Source: Mammaliicoccus stepanovicii (lineage in GTDB: Bacteria > Bacillota > Bacilli > Staphylococcales > Staphylococcaceae). From it: 42,374 nucleotides of DNA. The DNA lies in the NCBI RefSeq assembly GCF_002902525.1, contig NZ_PPQZ01000102.1, positions 30,452 through 72,825 of the forward strand, in the 5' to 3' direction. The translations under genes and the position numbers were made by a program. Shown one piece after another: positions 33,400 through 42,374 of the stretch. The notes below the pieces were generated by a model that worked only from the letters and a program-made list of their open reading frames with translations, was not told the origin of the DNA and did not search any database. The stretch's first letter is position 1; every line of letters begins with the position of its first letter.

Positions 33400-35271
33400 T
33401 TATTTATTTAATAATATCTTGATTTGTGACTTAATATTTGATTGTGATATGCCTATATCTTCTAACAATAAGTTTACATCACCATGTTCAATATATTCAT
33501 TGTCTATACCAATTCTACGCAAAATATTATGATAATCATTATCCTTCATAAATGTTGCTATTTGACTACCTAATCCACCAGTTAACATAGATTCCTCAAT
33601 GGTCATGACTGGTTTATTGGTTTTACAAATTTCATGCAACATATCAAAGTCCATCGGTTTAATAAAGCGAGCGTTAATTACATTTATGTTGATGCCTTCT
33701 TTAAGAAGATCATCAGCTACTTCAGTTAGTAATTCTAACGTTGGACCATAACTAATAAGTGTTAAATCTTCTCCAACTCTTTCTTTCGTCCATGTTCCGA
33801 TTGTCAAACTATTAATTTCAGCATTTTCTTGTAGTTTAGGTGCATTTCCTCTCGGATATCTAATAGCCATTGGTCCGTGATCATTTTCAAATGCAGTTTT
33901 AACCATTTCTTTAGCTTCATGACCATTTTTAGGCATCATGACAGTGAAATTAGGAAATTGGCTTAAAAATCCAATATCAAAGACACCTTGGTGCGTTTCA
34001 CCATCTGCTCCAACTAATCCAGCACGATCAATACCAAATAATACATTTAAATTTTGTCTATCCACATCGTGTAATAGTTGGTCATATGCACGTTGCATAA
34101 AAGTAGAATATATCGCAACATATGGCTTCATTCCTTGTGTCGCTAGTCCTGCTGCCATTGTAACAGCATGTTGTTCTGCAATACCTACATCAAAAAATTG
34201 CTCAGGTAACTCTTGTTGGAATTTCGTCAACTTAGAACCTACAGGCATCGCGGGCGTAATTGCCACGATATGTTTATCTTTTTTAGCATAACTTAACACT
34301 TCGTCACTCATTAACGCACTCCATGCAGGTCCATCTGTATTACCTTTGATAACTTCACCTGTTTCAAGTTTGTATGGCCCTAATCCATGCCAAGTACCAA
34401 TTTTGTCAACTTCTGCTGGTTTATACCCTTTGCCTTTTTTAGTTACAACGTGAATAAGAACGGGTTTATTTATTTTTTTGGATGCTATTATTGCTTCATC
34501 CAATTCTTTAAAATTATGTCCATCTACTGGACCGATATATTTTATACCTAATTCTTCAAAAAATATCCCGTCAACTACTAAATATTTCAGGCTATCTTTA
34601 ATTTTGTCAGCTGAATCTCTAAGTTTGTCTCCGCCAGGTAATCTGTTGAAGAAACTTTCAGCATCAAATTTAAATCTATTATAACTTTGATTTGTTCTAA
34701 TTCTTCCAAACATGTTATGCATTGCACCAACATTTGGTGCAATACTCATTTCATTATCATTTAATATGATTGTAAGGTCAGTTCTATCATGGCCAATATG
34801 ATTTAATGCTTCTAACGCCATCCCACCAGTTAAAGCACCATCTCCGATAACAGGCACAACATGATTTGTTTCACCTAGGATATCTCTTGCTTTCGCCATC
34901 CCTACTGCAGCTGATAATGAAGTTGAACTATGCCCTGCTTCCCAAACATCATGAATGGATTCATTCATTTTAGGGAAACCACATAATCCTTTATATTGTC
35001 TAAGAGAATCAAATTCGTGACCTCTTCCAGTTAAAATTTTATGTATGTAAGCCTGATGGCCAACGTCCCATATAATTTTATCTGTAGGACTATTAAAATG
35101 CTTATGCAAACTCAGTGTTAATTCAACAACGCCTAAATTTGCTCCAATATGTCCACCAGTAATTGAACACGTTTCAATTAGAAACTTTCTAATATCAGCA
35201 CTTAATTGCTCAAGTTCAGAATTAGACATTCCTTTTAAAAAGGATGGATTTTTAATTTTAGAAATATCCAT
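33400..35271 (-). CDS. dxs: 1-deoxy-D-xylulose-5-phosphate synthase
   Basis: Thiamine-diphosphate enzyme of 623 residues that condenses pyruvate and glyceraldehyde-3-phosphate, the first step of the MEP isoprenoid pathway. Motifs: [15 protein letters not shown], the TPP motif [18 protein letters not shown] followed by [12 protein letters not shown], and the transketolase pyrimidine domain [17 protein letters not shown] with [18 protein letters not shown]. All catalytic blocks are intact. It follows ispA by 54 nt on the same strand, so polyprenyl synthesis and precursor supply are linked. S. aureus uses mevalonate instead and, as I recall, has no dxs here. Confidence 0.95.
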   Translation of the reverse strand: MDISKIKNPSFLKGMSNSELEQLSADIRKFLIETCSITGGHIGANLGVVELTLSLHKHFNSPTDKIIWDVGHQAYIHKILTGRGHEFDSLRQYKGLCGFPKMNESIHDVWEAGHSSTSLSAAVGMAKARDILGETNHVVPVIGDGALTGGMALEALNHIGHDRTDLTIILNDNEMSIAPNVGAMHNMFGRIRTNQSYNRFKFDAESFFNRLPGGDKLRDSADKIKDSLKYLVVDGIFFEELGIKYIGPVDGHNFKELDEAIIASKKINKPVLIHVVTKKGKGYKPAEVDKIGTWHGLGPYKLETGEVIKGNTDGPAWSALMSDEVLSYAKKDKHIVAITPAMPVGSKLTKFQQELPEQFFDVGIAEQHAVTMAAGLATQGMKPYVAIYSTFMQRAYDQLLHDVDRQNLNVLFGIDRAGLVGADGETHQGVFDIGFLSQFPNFTVMMPKNGHEAKEMVKTAFENDHGPMAIRYPRGNAPKLQENAEINSLTIGTWTKERVGEDLTLISYGPTLELLTEVADDLLKEGININVINARFIKPMDFDMLHEICKTNKPVMTIEESMLTGGLGSQIATFMKDNDYHNILRRIGIDNEYIEHGDVNLLLEDIGISQSNIKSQIKILLNK

Positions 35272-35325
35272 TGTTATACCACCTTTTGTACTATTCCCAT
35301 AAATTCTATACGATTTAGAACTTAA

Positions 35326-36201
35326 TTAATTTTCTCTATTTGCAACTAATTTTGTAATTGCTTTTAGTTCTTCGATGTTATATTTATCTTGTAATTGTTC
35401 TAATAGATAGTTTGCTTGATTCACATGTTGTTCAAGTGCAATTTTAGTATTTGCTTTACCTAGAAGTGAAATATATGTACTTTTATTATTTGTTTCGTCG
35501 CTAGCTATTTTACCAGTTTTATCAAAGTCACCTTCAATATCTAATAAATCATCTTTAATTTGGAAGATCAAACCAAGTTGTTGACTAAATGAATCTAATA
35601 ACAGAAATGTTTTACTGTCTACTTTCGCGATTGTACATGCAGCAATGATTGCAAAACGAATCAAAGCACCAGTTTTATATCTATGAATCTTGCGCAAAGT
35701 ATCTAAAGTAATATCTTTATTTTCACTGTTCATATCTAAAACTTGTCCACCTACCATACCATGATGGCCAGCTGATTCAGATAATAGTCTAATTAATTTT
35801 ACCTTATCTTCGGCAGAGAGTTTATTATCTTTAGTGATTAATTCGAATGCTTTCGTTAAAAGTGCATCTCCAGCTAATATAGCAGTAGCATCTCCATAAA
35901 CCTTGTGGTTTGTTTTAATACCTCTTCTAAAGTCATCATTATCCATTGCAGGTAAATCATCATGAATTAAAGAATAAGTATGTATCATTTCTAAAGCTTT
36001 TGCTGTTTCCATACCATTTTCAATGTCAGTATTTAACATAGATAATGTCATAAGCAAAAGTGAAGGTCTAATACGCTTACCATTTGCAAATAAGGAGTAA
36101 TGCATGCTTTCTTCTAATTGCGTATCAACTACAGAAGTTAATTCAGTTTCTTTTAGTGATGCATTAAATTGCTCTACATACTTATTGATGATCTGATTCA
36201 T
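35326..36201 (-). CDS. ispA: Farnesyl diphosphate synthase (geranyltranstransferase)
   Basis: Trans-prenyltransferase of 291 residues making farnesyl diphosphate from IPP and DMAPP or GPP. It has the first aspartate-rich motif DDLPAMDND (DDxxxxD) at about 85-93, [13 protein letters not shown], and the second motif DDLLDIEGD. The ATG at 36201 is preceded by AAGGTGA; an in-frame ATG at 36216 is possible but has no better site. It overlaps the end of xseB by about 20 nt. The order xseA-xseB-ispA-dxs is that of Bacillus. Confidence 0.94.
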   Translation of the reverse strand: MNQIINKYVEQFNASLKETELTSVVDTQLEESMHYSLFANGKRIRPSLLLMTLSMLNTDIENGMETAKALEMIHTYSLIHDDLPAMDNDDFRRGIKTNHKVYGDATAILAGDALLTKAFELITKDNKLSAEDKVKLIRLLSESAGHHGMVGGQVLDMNSENKDITLDTLRKIHRYKTGALIRFAIIAACTIAKVDSKTFLLLDSFSQQLGLIFQIKDDLLDIEGDFDKTGKIASDETNNKSTYISLLGKANTKIALEQHVNQANYLLEQLQDKYNIEELKAITKLVANREN

Positions 36202-36400
36202 TTGAATCACCTTCACTTTTTACTAATTTATTAACTTTTTCTTCAGCTTCTTTTAGTTTTGTTTCACATTTGCTACTTAATTCAATACCTCTTTGATAAA
36301 GTTCAATAGATTCTTCTAATGAGATGTTTTCTTCGTCTAATTTTCCAACAACTTTTTCTAATTCAACCATCATTTCTTCAAATGTTTGTTCTTTCGCCAC
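36182..36400 (-). CDS. xseB: Exodeoxyribonuclease VII small subunit
   Basis: Small subunit of ExoVII, a single-strand-specific nuclease. The 72 residues form two helices with the family pattern [36 protein letters not shown] place the start at the GTG at 36398-36400: AGGTGA lies five bases upstream, and the resulting N-terminus ([11 protein letters not shown]) resembles the S. aureus protein. The GTG at 36409 overlapping the xseA stop has no ribosome-binding site. The C-terminus overlaps ispA. Confidence 0.9.
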   Translation of the reverse strand: MAKEQTFEEMMVELEKVVGKLDEENISLEESIELYQRGIELSSKCETKLKEAEEKVNKLVKSEGDSNESDHQ

Positions 36401-36405
36401 AATTG

Positions 36406-37731
36406 TCACCTAATTTCTTTAACATTAGCTTTTATTTTACCATCTTTTAAGTTAATAGTAATATCATCATGTATATTTAAATCTTCTTTACTTGTTATTA
36501 TTTTATCATCTTTTTCTAAAATTGAATAACCCCGTAACATAATCTGAGTTGGACTTAATGCATCTAGTTGAACAAGCTTTGTAGATAGCAGTTGTTTTTT
36601 GTTATTTATAATTCTATTCATCTGTTGTGATTGCTCACTATTTAATCTATCAAGTGTCTGCCTATATTGATTAACTGAATGTTCAATAGGACCAATCTTT
36701 AATTTATTTTGTAAAATATCTATGCGGTGATTATTTCTTAATATAATTTGATCAAGATTTCTATTCAATTGTTTATGTAAGTCATCTAATTGTTGAATTT
36801 CTTGATCGTATAATAGTGATGGACTTTTAAGTTTATAATAAGATGATAACTGGTTTAATTTTTGTTTATCGCTTTGAATACTTTGGGTAATATGTTTTGT
36901 TAAGTATTTGCGTGCGTTATTTATAAGGTTATATAATTCATTGATATCTGGAGTTGCTATAATTGCAGCTTGTGTAGGCGTTGCCGCTCTAATATCACTC
37001 ACAAAATCACTCAAGGTCGTATCTGTCTCATGACCCACAGCTGAAATAATAGGTGTTGAACAATTGTAAATTGCTTCAACTACTTCTTTTTCATTAAAAC
37101 TCCATAAATCTTCAATTGATCCACCACCACGGCCAACGATAATAACATCAACATTCATGGCATCTGCTTTATTTATGTTGTTAATGATATTATCCTTAGC
37201 TTCTTTCCCTTGAACAAGTGTGCTAATTAATACTTGTTCAGCAAGCGGATATCGCTTATCTAAGGTAGAACATATATCTCTAATTGCTGCACCAGTTGAA
37301 GCCGTTAGGATAGCAATTTTCTTTGGATATTTAGGTAATGCCAACTTATGATTAGCATCAAAATAACCTTTTTGAGACAATTCTTTTTTAAGTGCTTCAA
37401 ACTTCTCATACAAAAGTCCAATTCCATCCAACTGCATAGTTTGAACATAAATTTGATAAGATCCTCTTGATTCATAAATACCAATTCTACCTTCAATTAG
37501 TACTTGATCCCCTTCTTTTGGTTCGAAACTCAATTTACTTGCACTAGACTTAAACATCATCGCACTTAATACACCTTTATCATCTTTTAATGCGAAATAA
37601 AGGTGTCCACTTGAATGTCGTTTGAAATTTGAAATTTCCCCTTTAATAAAAACGTTCTGTAAATGAGGGTCTTGATCAAATTTATATTTAATATATTTCG
37701 TTAATGCAGTTACTGATAAATATTTATCCAT
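36406..37731 (-). CDS. xseA: Exodeoxyribonuclease VII large subunit
   Basis: Catalytic subunit of ExoVII, 441 residues. The N-terminal OB-fold (about 1-100) includes [24 protein letters not shown]. The nuclease domain (about 120-320) has [32 protein letters not shown] and [27 protein letters not shown], the most conserved blocks of the family. A long coiled-coil of 100 or more residues precedes the C-terminal MLRGYSI motif. It starts 15 nt after nusB on the same strand. Confidence 0.95.
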   Translation of the reverse strand: MDKYLSVTALTKYIKYKFDQDPHLQNVFIKGEISNFKRHSSGHLYFALKDDKGVLSAMMFKSSASKLSFEPKEGDQVLIEGRIGIYESRGSYQIYVQTMQLDGIGLLYEKFEALKKELSQKGYFDANHKLALPKYPKKIAILTASTGAAIRDICSTLDKRYPLAEQVLISTLVQGKEAKDNIINNINKADAMNVDVIIVGRGGGSIEDLWSFNEKEVVEAIYNCSTPIISAVGHETDTTLSDFVSDIRAATPTQAAIIATPDINELYNLINNARKYLTKHITQSIQSDKQKLNQLSSYYKLKSPSLLYDQEIQQLDDLHKQLNRNLDQIILRNNHRIDILQNKLKIGPIEHSVNQYRQTLDRLNSEQSQQMNRIINNKKQLLSTKLVQLDALSPTQIMLRGYSILEKDDKIITSKEDLNIHDDITINLKDGKIKANVKEIR

Positions 37732-37746
37732 TTATATCACTCTTTA

Positions 37747-38136
37747 TTAGTTTGATAAACTACTTAATACACCGTTAATAAATTTATAATGATCGTCATC
37801 ACTATACATTTTTGCAATTTCTACCGCTTCATTAAATACTACTTTTTCAGGTGTGTCATTATATTTTAATTCATAAGTTGCCATTCTCAAAATGATTCTA
37901 TCCGTTTTTAACAAACGCTCAAGCGTCCAATTTTTCAAATGTGGTTTGAATATTTCATCTAATTCTTCACGCTTTTCAATTACTTCATTCACGAAACTTT
38001 TAACGTATCTAAATTGGTCTCCATGAAAATCTTCTACTAAATAATGGATTGCTTCATCGACTGTTAATTCAGTCTTATTGTTTTCTAATTGATATAATGT
38101 TTTAAAAACTAACTCTCTTAATTCGGATCTCTTCAT
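37747..38136 (-). CDS. nusB: Transcription antitermination protein NusB
   Basis: All-helical RNA-binding protein of 129 residues that pairs with NusE (S10) on boxA of rRNA operons. Motifs: [16 protein letters not shown] near the N-terminus, [24 protein letters not shown] and the ending [25 protein letters not shown]. The ATG at 38136 follows AAGGAG; the longer in-frame ORF to 38172 would include part of a hairpin and is rejected. It is preceded by a perfect inverted repeat at 38156-38179. Confidence 0.93.
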   Translation of the reverse strand: MKRSELRELVFKTLYQLENNKTELTVDEAIHYLVEDFHGDQFRYVKSFVNEVIEKREELDEIFKPHLKNWTLERLLKTDRIILRMATYELKYNDTPEKVVFNEAVEIAKMYSDDDHYKFINGVLSSLSN

Positions 38137-38155
38137 ACTCTTCTCCTTCAAAGAA

Positions 38156-38179
38156 TAAGAGGATGCACGCATCCTCTTA
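38156..38179. terminator. Perfect hairpin between yqhY and nusB
   Basis: TAAGAGGATGC at 38156-38166 is complementary to 38169-38179. On the minus strand the hairpin is followed by ATTCTTTG rather than a clean U-run, so it may be a weak terminator, an RNA processing site or a stabilising structure inside the operon rather than a full stop. Confidence 0.5.
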
Positions 38180-38193
38180 ATTAATCATGTTTA

Positions 38194-38553
38194 TTATTGG
38201 AAGTTTATATTAACGATGTGAACGTTAACTTCTTTAGGTGTTAATGCCGTCATCGTATTTAATGCTTGTTTAATTTCGGATTGAACTTTTCTCGCTGTTT
38301 CAGAAATTTTCGTACCGTAGTCAAATGTACAATATACGTTAATATAAATGCCGTCTTCTTTTATGTCTACTTTAATACCTTTACCAAAATTCTTTTTTCC
38401 GAACTTCTCTATTGAGTTCTTGTTAAATACGGATTGCATGTGAGAGACACCTTTAATATCAGTGGTAGCAATACTCGCAATTACTTCAATTACTTCAGGT
38501 GCGATCTCAATCTTACCTAAAGAAGGCTTTTCATTTTCAATTGTTTTAGCCAT
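38194..38553 (-). CDS. yqhY: Asp23/Gls24-family protein (YqhY)
   Basis: Alkaline-shock-family protein of 119 residues. Visible signatures are GKIEIAPEVIEVIASIATTDIKGV at the N-terminus, the basic KKNFGKGIKVDI segment, and the DUF322 core YINVYCTFDYGTKISETARKVQSEIKQAL ending in VNVHIVNINF. In B. subtilis yqhY stands between accC and nusB, as here, and has been linked to control of acetyl-CoA carboxylase; the same link is likely but inferred. GGAGGG precedes the ATG. It starts 12 nt after accC. Confidence 0.9.
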   Translation of the reverse strand: MAKTIENEKPSLGKIEIAPEVIEVIASIATTDIKGVSHMQSVFNKNSIEKFGKKNFGKGIKVDIKEDGIYINVYCTFDYGTKISETARKVQSEIKQALNTMTALTPKEVNVHIVNINFQ

Positions 38554-38565
38554 TTGAATCCCTCC

Positions 38566-39924
38566 TTAACTATCTTCACTATTTATAATATCATGAATCT
38601 CTAGGAAATTGGTATTAAAAATACCTGATTCAAATACATCATTTTCTAATAATCTTAAGTGGAAAGGAATTGTTGTGTCTATTCCTGATATTAAATATTC
38701 AGTAAGTGCTCTTTTACCAATTTGAATTGCTTCTGTTCTATCTGATCCATAGACAATAAGTTTCGCAACCATTGAATCATAGTAAGGTGGAATCGTATAT
38801 CCAGTGTAACAAGCTGAATCTATTCTTACACCATAACCTCCAGGCGTTAAATATTGATTGATTTTACCTGGTGAAGGCATAAAGTTTTTAAATGGGCTTT
38901 CTGCATTAATTCTAAATTCTATTGCATGGCCACTTAAATTCACTTCATCTTGTGTTAAAGGTAATGGTTCTCCACTTGCAACTCTCAGTTGTAGCTTCAC
39001 TAAATCCATGCCAGTAACCATTTCAGTAACTGGGTGTTCAACTTGAATACGTGTATTCATTTCCATAAAGTAAAATGCATCTTCATCTAAATCATAGATA
39101 AATTCAATTGTACCTGCATTTTCGTAATTAACAGCTTTAGCAGCTCTAATAGCCGCCTCACCCATTTCTTGACGCATCTTTTCTGATAACACTGGAGATG
39201 GAGATTCTTCCACTAATTTCTGCATACGTCTTTGTATGGTACAATCACGCTCTCCTAAATGGATAACATTGCCGTGAGAATCACCTAAAATTTGAATTTC
39301 TATATGTCTAAAGTTTTCAATAAACTTTTCTAGATATAAACCTTTGTTTCCAAATGCTGTTTCCGCTTCTTGTTGCGTCATTCTAAATCCAGTAACAAGT
39401 TCTTCTTCGTTACGTGCGATACGGATTCCTTTACCGCCACCACCAGCAGTTGCTTTAATGATTACAGGATATCCAATTTGTTTTGCGCATTTCTTAGCGA
39501 TTTTCACAGTATCTACTAATCCGTCACTACCAGGAACAACTGGTACATTTGCTTTAATCATTTCTTCTTTAGCAACATCTTTAATACCCATCTTTTGAAT
39601 GGATTTATAACTTGGGCCAATAAATTTAATTTGGCAAGCGTCACACATTTCAGCAAAATCACTATTTTCAGCTAAAAATCCATACCCAGGATGAATTCCG
39701 TCACAACCTGTAGATTTGGCAATTGAAATAATATTAGGTACATGTAAATACGAATCTTTAGATTGAGTTGGTCCTACACAATAAGCTTCATCTGCAATTT
39801 GAGTATGTAATGCATCTTTATCAGCTTCTGAATAAATCGCAACCGTCTGAATATTTAGTTCTCTACAAGCTCTAATAATTCTTACTGCAATTTCCCCTCT
39901 ATTTGCAATTAATACTTTTTTCAT
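38566..39924 (-). CDS. accC: Biotin carboxylase subunit of acetyl-CoA carboxylase
   Basis: ATP-grasp enzyme of 452 residues that carboxylates biotin on AccB. It shows [20 protein letters not shown] in its N-domain start, the glycine-rich ATP loop [50 protein letters not shown], the metal-binding [20 protein letters not shown], and the C-terminal [13 protein letters not shown]. One base separates it from the accB stop, so translation is coupled. The carboxyltransferase genes accAD are not in this window. Confidence 0.96.
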   Translation of the reverse strand: MKKVLIANRGEIAVRIIRACRELNIQTVAIYSEADKDALHTQIADEAYCVGPTQSKDSYLHVPNIISIAKSTGCDGIHPGYGFLAENSDFAEMCDACQIKFIGPSYKSIQKMGIKDVAKEEMIKANVPVVPGSDGLVDTVKIAKKCAKQIGYPVIIKATAGGGGKGIRIARNEEELVTGFRMTQQEAETAFGNKGLYLEKFIENFRHIEIQILGDSHGNVIHLGERDCTIQRRMQKLVEESPSPVLSEKMRQEMGEAAIRAAKAVNYENAGTIEFIYDLDEDAFYFMEMNTRIQVEHPVTEMVTGMDLVKLQLRVASGEPLPLTQDEVNLSGHAIEFRINAESPFKNFMPSPGKINQYLTPGGYGVRIDSACYTGYTIPPYYDSMVAKLIVYGSDRTEAIQIGKRALTEYLISGIDTTIPFHLRLLENDVFESGIFNTNFLEIHDIINSEDS

Positions 39925-39925
39925 A

Positions 39926-40375
39926 TTACTTCACCTTGAATAACGGTTGGCCATACTCTACCATTTGTCCGTCTTCAACTAAAATTTCAGTTATCTCACC
40001 AGAAACATCTGCTTGAATTTCATTAAATAATTTCATTGCTTCTAAAATACATACCGTTGTATCTGCATCTACTTTTGTTCCAACTTGCACATATGGACCT
40101 TCGTCTGGGGATGGAGACTTGTAGAATGTTCCTACCATTGGTGCATTAATCGTAATACCATTGTCTACTTCGTTCTCAGTTGCTTGTGGTGCTACAGCAT
40201 CAGCACTTGTTTGTTGTGGTTGAGCAACTGGACCTGAAGGTGCTTGTCCATATACTATTTCTTGTTTAATTTCTTTTTTTAATGTTAATTTAAAATCTTT
40301 ATCAGTTATATCTAATTCAGTTAATGAAGAGTTGTCTAACAGTTCAACTAATTCTTTAATTTGTTTCAAGTTCAT
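39926..40375 (-). CDS. accB: Biotin carboxyl carrier protein AccB
   Basis: Carrier subunit of 149 residues. The N-terminal part ([16 protein letters not shown]) is followed by a Pro/Ala/Gln-rich flexible linker (about 50-70) and a biotinyl domain with the biotinylated lysine in [12 protein letters not shown] and the protruding-thumb region [19 protein letters not shown] chose ATG 40375, seven bases after AGGAG; upstream in-frame ATGs lack a site. It is the first gene of an operon that appears to run through accC, yqhY, nusB, xseA, xseB and ispA to dxs. Confidence 0.94.
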   Translation of the reverse strand: MNLKQIKELVELLDNSSLTELDITDKDFKLTLKKEIKQEIVYGQAPSGPVAQPQQTSADAVAPQATENEVDNGITINAPMVGTFYKSPSPDEGPYVQVGTKVDADTTVCILEAMKLFNEIQADVSGEITEILVEDGQMVEYGQPLFKVK

Positions 40376-40479
40376 TTGAAAAACTCCTTTTAAGTTCAAA
40401 TTCATAATACTTAACACTTTATACATTTTACTTTAGTGGTCATACCAATTCAAGCGATTTATTAATTTAATTTCAAACC

Positions 40480-40485
40480 ATTATA
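40480..40485 (-). promoter_or_regulatory. Possible -10 element of the accB operon
   Basis: TATAAT on the minus strand about 105 bases ahead of the accB start. No convincing -35 is seen. The rest of the 40376-40645 gap holds the efp terminator and no gene that I can support. Confidence 0.35.
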
Positions 40486-40590
40486 ATAGAAAACTTTTTA
40501 TTTATATCATTGTTTTGAATTTTATTACATTCAAATGAATATTGTCGGACATCATGATGATGTTAAAGCCTTTATTAAATAAGATACAGA

Positions 40591-40635
40591 ATTAAAAAAA
40601 GGACCTATCCATTTCAATTAATAGATAGATCCTTT
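40591..40635 (-). terminator. Terminator of efp
   Basis: On the minus strand 40635-40624 pairs with 40609-40598 (12 positions, one mismatch), followed by a run of seven T. It stands 11 bases past the efp stop and ends the papA-efp unit. Confidence 0.88.
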
Positions 40636-40645
40636 GAAATTAAGA

Positions 40646-41203
40646 TTAACCTCTTGATACGTAACTTCCATCTGTAGTGTTAATTACTAATAAGTCACCT
40701 TCATTTACAAATAAAGGAACATTTAAGCTATAACCAGTTTCAACCGTAGCTTGTTTTGTAGCGCCAGTAGCAGTATCACCTTTAATACCTGGTTCAGTTT
40801 CTGTTACTTTTAATGTTACTGTATTAGGAATTTCAACGCCAATTGTTTCACCATCGTAAGATTGAATTTGAACTTCCATATTTTCTTTAATAAATTTAAG
40901 TTCATATTCTAGACTTTCTTCTGGTAATTCTAATTGCTCATACGTAACATTATCCATAAATACATGACTATCTCCATCGGCATATAAGTATTGCATACGT
41001 TTATTATCGATTTGTGCTTTTTCTACTTTTTCACCGGCTCTAAATGTTTTTTCTTGAATTGCACCAGTTCTTAAGTTTCTTAATTTTGATCGAACGAACG
41101 CCGCACCTTTACCTGGTTTTACGTGTTGGAAGTCGATTACTTTCCAAATACCATTTTCTACTTTAATTGTTAAACCTGTTTTAAAATCATTAACTGAAAT
41201 CAT
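40646..41203 (-). CDS. efp: Elongation factor P
   Basis: Three-domain, tRNA-shaped factor of 185 residues that relieves ribosome stalling at polyproline. The N-terminal KOW-like domain carries the loop [14 protein letters not shown], whose lysine (K32) is the modification site in the family. The two OB domains follow, ending in [23 protein letters not shown] lies five bases before the ATG. It starts 25 nt after papA on the same strand, the usual pepQ-type/efp pairing of Firmicutes. Confidence 0.97.
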   Translation of the reverse strand: MISVNDFKTGLTIKVENGIWKVIDFQHVKPGKGAAFVRSKLRNLRTGAIQEKTFRAGEKVEKAQIDNKRMQYLYADGDSHVFMDNVTYEQLELPEESLEYELKFIKENMEVQIQSYDGETIGVEIPNTVTLKVTETEPGIKGDTATGATKQATVETGYSLNVPLFVNEGDLLVINTTDGSYVSRG

Positions 41204-41228
41204 TCATTTTCCTCCTAGTTATACCTTC

Positions 41229-42284
41229 TTATAAAATAATAAGGTCTTTTGAAGATTTAGTAAAGCGTTGTAACCCATTTTTTGTAACTAATACATCATC
41301 TTCAATTCTCACACCACCGAGTCCGTCTACATAAATACCTGGTTCGAGAGTGATACACATGTTTTCTTCAAGTATAATATCGGATTTCTGTGACAATGCA
41401 GGACCTTCATGTACTTCTAAACCTATTCCATGTCCTAAAGAATGACCAAATTGTTCTCCATAACCATGTTCTTTAATAATTTCTCTAGCGATAGAGTCAG
41501 CCTCTTTACCTGTCATACCCATTTTCACTCGTTCTAAGGCTGCCTTTTGAGATTTAAGAACGATGTTGTATATTTTTTTCATTTCTTCTTTTGGTTCACC
41601 AATTGCAAATGTTCTCGTAATATCACTTACATATCCATTATATAGTGCACCAAAATCAAGTGTGATCATATCCCCTTTTTCAATCACTTTATCACTTGCT
41701 ACACCATGTGGTAATGCGCCGCGATGACCTGAAGCAACAATCGTATCGAATGAAGAACAAGTAGCGCCTTGTTTCCTCATATACATTTCCATTTCATTGT
41801 TGACTTCATTCTCTGTCATACCCGGTTTAATCCAATCAAGTATATGTTCATAAGTATCATCAACGATATCTGCTGCTATTTGAATTTGTTCTATTTCATA
41901 ATCGTTTTTAACCATTCTTAACGATTCTATAACTCCTTCAAATGATGATAATTCTACATTTTCTGTATTTAACGCTTGATATTCATTATAAGTAATTAAA
42001 TTTGCCTCTACGCCAACTTTGTTATATTGACCTGATTTAATCAATTCATTTAGTTTTTCGATCATAGGTCCATTTTGATTTACAATTTCAAAATCTTTTG
42101 ATTGTGTAGTTGCTTGTTGTATATATCTAAAGTCGGTTATTAATTGTGCTTGTTCATGTGTGATTAATAAACTACCGCTTGTACCAGTAAATCCAGAAAG
42201 ATACCTTCTATTGAATGAAGATAATACTACCACAGCAGCTAAGTCTTTTTGTTTCATGACTTTTCTTAAATTATTTATTTTCAT
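41229..42284 (-). CDS. papA: Xaa-Pro aminopeptidase/dipeptidase (M24)
   Basis: M24B metallopeptidase of 351 residues cleaving the Xaa-Pro bond. The N-terminal creatinase-like domain (about 1-125) holds SFNRRYLSGFTGTSGSLLI. The pita-bread domain carries the metal ligands: both Asp in LDFGALYNGYVSDITRTF, His in GHSLGHGIGLEVHEGP, Glu in ITLEPGIYV and Glu in GGVRIEDDVLV. AAAGGGG stands before the ATG. Its linkage with efp suggests a role in proline peptide turnover. The 90 bases upstream (42285-42374) hold AT-rich promoter-like sequence but no gene. Confidence 0.92.
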   Translation of the reverse strand: MKINNLRKVMKQKDLAAVVVLSSFNRRYLSGFTGTSGSLLITHEQAQLITDFRYIQQATTQSKDFEIVNQNGPMIEKLNELIKSGQYNKVGVEANLITYNEYQALNTENVELSSFEGVIESLRMVKNDYEIEQIQIAADIVDDTYEHILDWIKPGMTENEVNNEMEMYMRKQGATCSSFDTIVASGHRGALPHGVASDKVIEKGDMITLDFGALYNGYVSDITRTFAIGEPKEEMKKIYNIVLKSQKAALERVKMGMTGKEADSIAREIIKEHGYGEQFGHSLGHGIGLEVHEGPALSQKSDIILEENMCITLEPGIYVDGLGGVRIEDDVLVTKNGLQRFTKSSKDLIIL

Positions 42285-42374
42285 AATTTTCCCCTTTCTA
42301 TTTGTACAATAATTCTATATACATTAAAATAATATCATACATAACAAAAGTTTTTCATAGTAAAACATTAGGAG

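Noticed and set aside
33938-34291. A 117-codon plus-strand ORF
   Set aside because: It is antisense to the catalytic centre of dxs; its composition follows from dxs codons.
40535-40582. Fifteen-codon ORF in the accB-efp gap
   Set aside because: No ribosome-binding site and no recognisable product; too short to claim as a gene or remnant.
1-42374. Mobile elements, prophage, CRISPR arrays, tRNA or rRNA genes
   Set aside because: No transposase, integrase other than XerD, direct-repeat array or tRNA-like cloverleaf was seen; gene order follows the conserved Bacillales chromosome throughout.

Overview
The window is low-GC chromosomal DNA of a Staphylococcaceae bacterium. SrrAB, ScpAB, XerD, Fur, Zwf, Gnd, ArgR and others read like close relatives of the Staphylococcus aureus proteins. 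The gene content nevertheless differs from S. aureus as I recall it. It has a dxs gene (MEP isoprenoid pathway), a complete ptb-bcd-buk-lpdV-bkdAA-bkdAB-bkdB branched-chain keto acid operon, and a Spo0A-type response regulator. This fits a basal lineage such as the sciuri group (Mammaliicoccus) or a near relative; genus placement is inference. Almost every gene has a recognisable Bacillus subtilis counterpart in the same neighbourhood, so this is conserved core chromosome. I see no insertion sequence, prophage, CRISPR array, tRNA or rRNA.

Layout. (1) 1-406, minus: 5' end of the riboflavin transporter gene ribU, preceded by an FMN riboswitch with a readable Shine-Dalgarno-sequestering platform. 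(2) 487-6476, minus: resA-resB-resC-srrA-srrB, cytochrome c maturation plus the respiratory two-component system, with a cre-like site and extended -10 promoter in front. (3) 6478-10626: scpA-scpB-rluB, a DUF309 gene (plus strand), xerD with an overlapping 35-codon membrane-peptide ORF, and fur. (4) 10728-20287: nudF, an aldo-keto reductase, a short-chain dehydrogenase, proC, rnz, zwf plus an AraC-type regulator, gnd and an M20 peptidase, including the oxidative pentose phosphate enzymes and proline synthesis. (5) 20383-21959: a Prli42-like micro-ORF, a YqjA-like membrane protein and a bacilliredoxin. (6) 22034-29995, minus: the seven-gene branched-chain 2-oxo acid operon, with candidate cre and CodY sites between ptb and bcd. 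(7) 30117-33304: a DUF2627 gene, then argR-recN-spo0A. (8) 33362-40375, minus: accB-accC-yqhY-nusB-xseA-xseB-ispA-dxs. (9) 40591-42284, minus: papA-efp and its terminator.

The most notable item is the gene at 30402-31103. It has an intact phosphoacceptor receiver domain and an unmistakable Spo0A DNA-binding domain. It sits directly after recN, as spo0A does in Bacillus, but spoIVB is absent from between them and the interdomain linker is almost gone. A sporulation master regulator kept in a family not known to sporulate suggests a repurposed phosphorelay output. Other points: a cysteine-free SrrB, a zinc-ribbon head on ResB, a terminator hairpin that contains the ribosome-binding site of brxB, and two membrane micro-proteins. 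No stretch longer than 300 bases lacks features.
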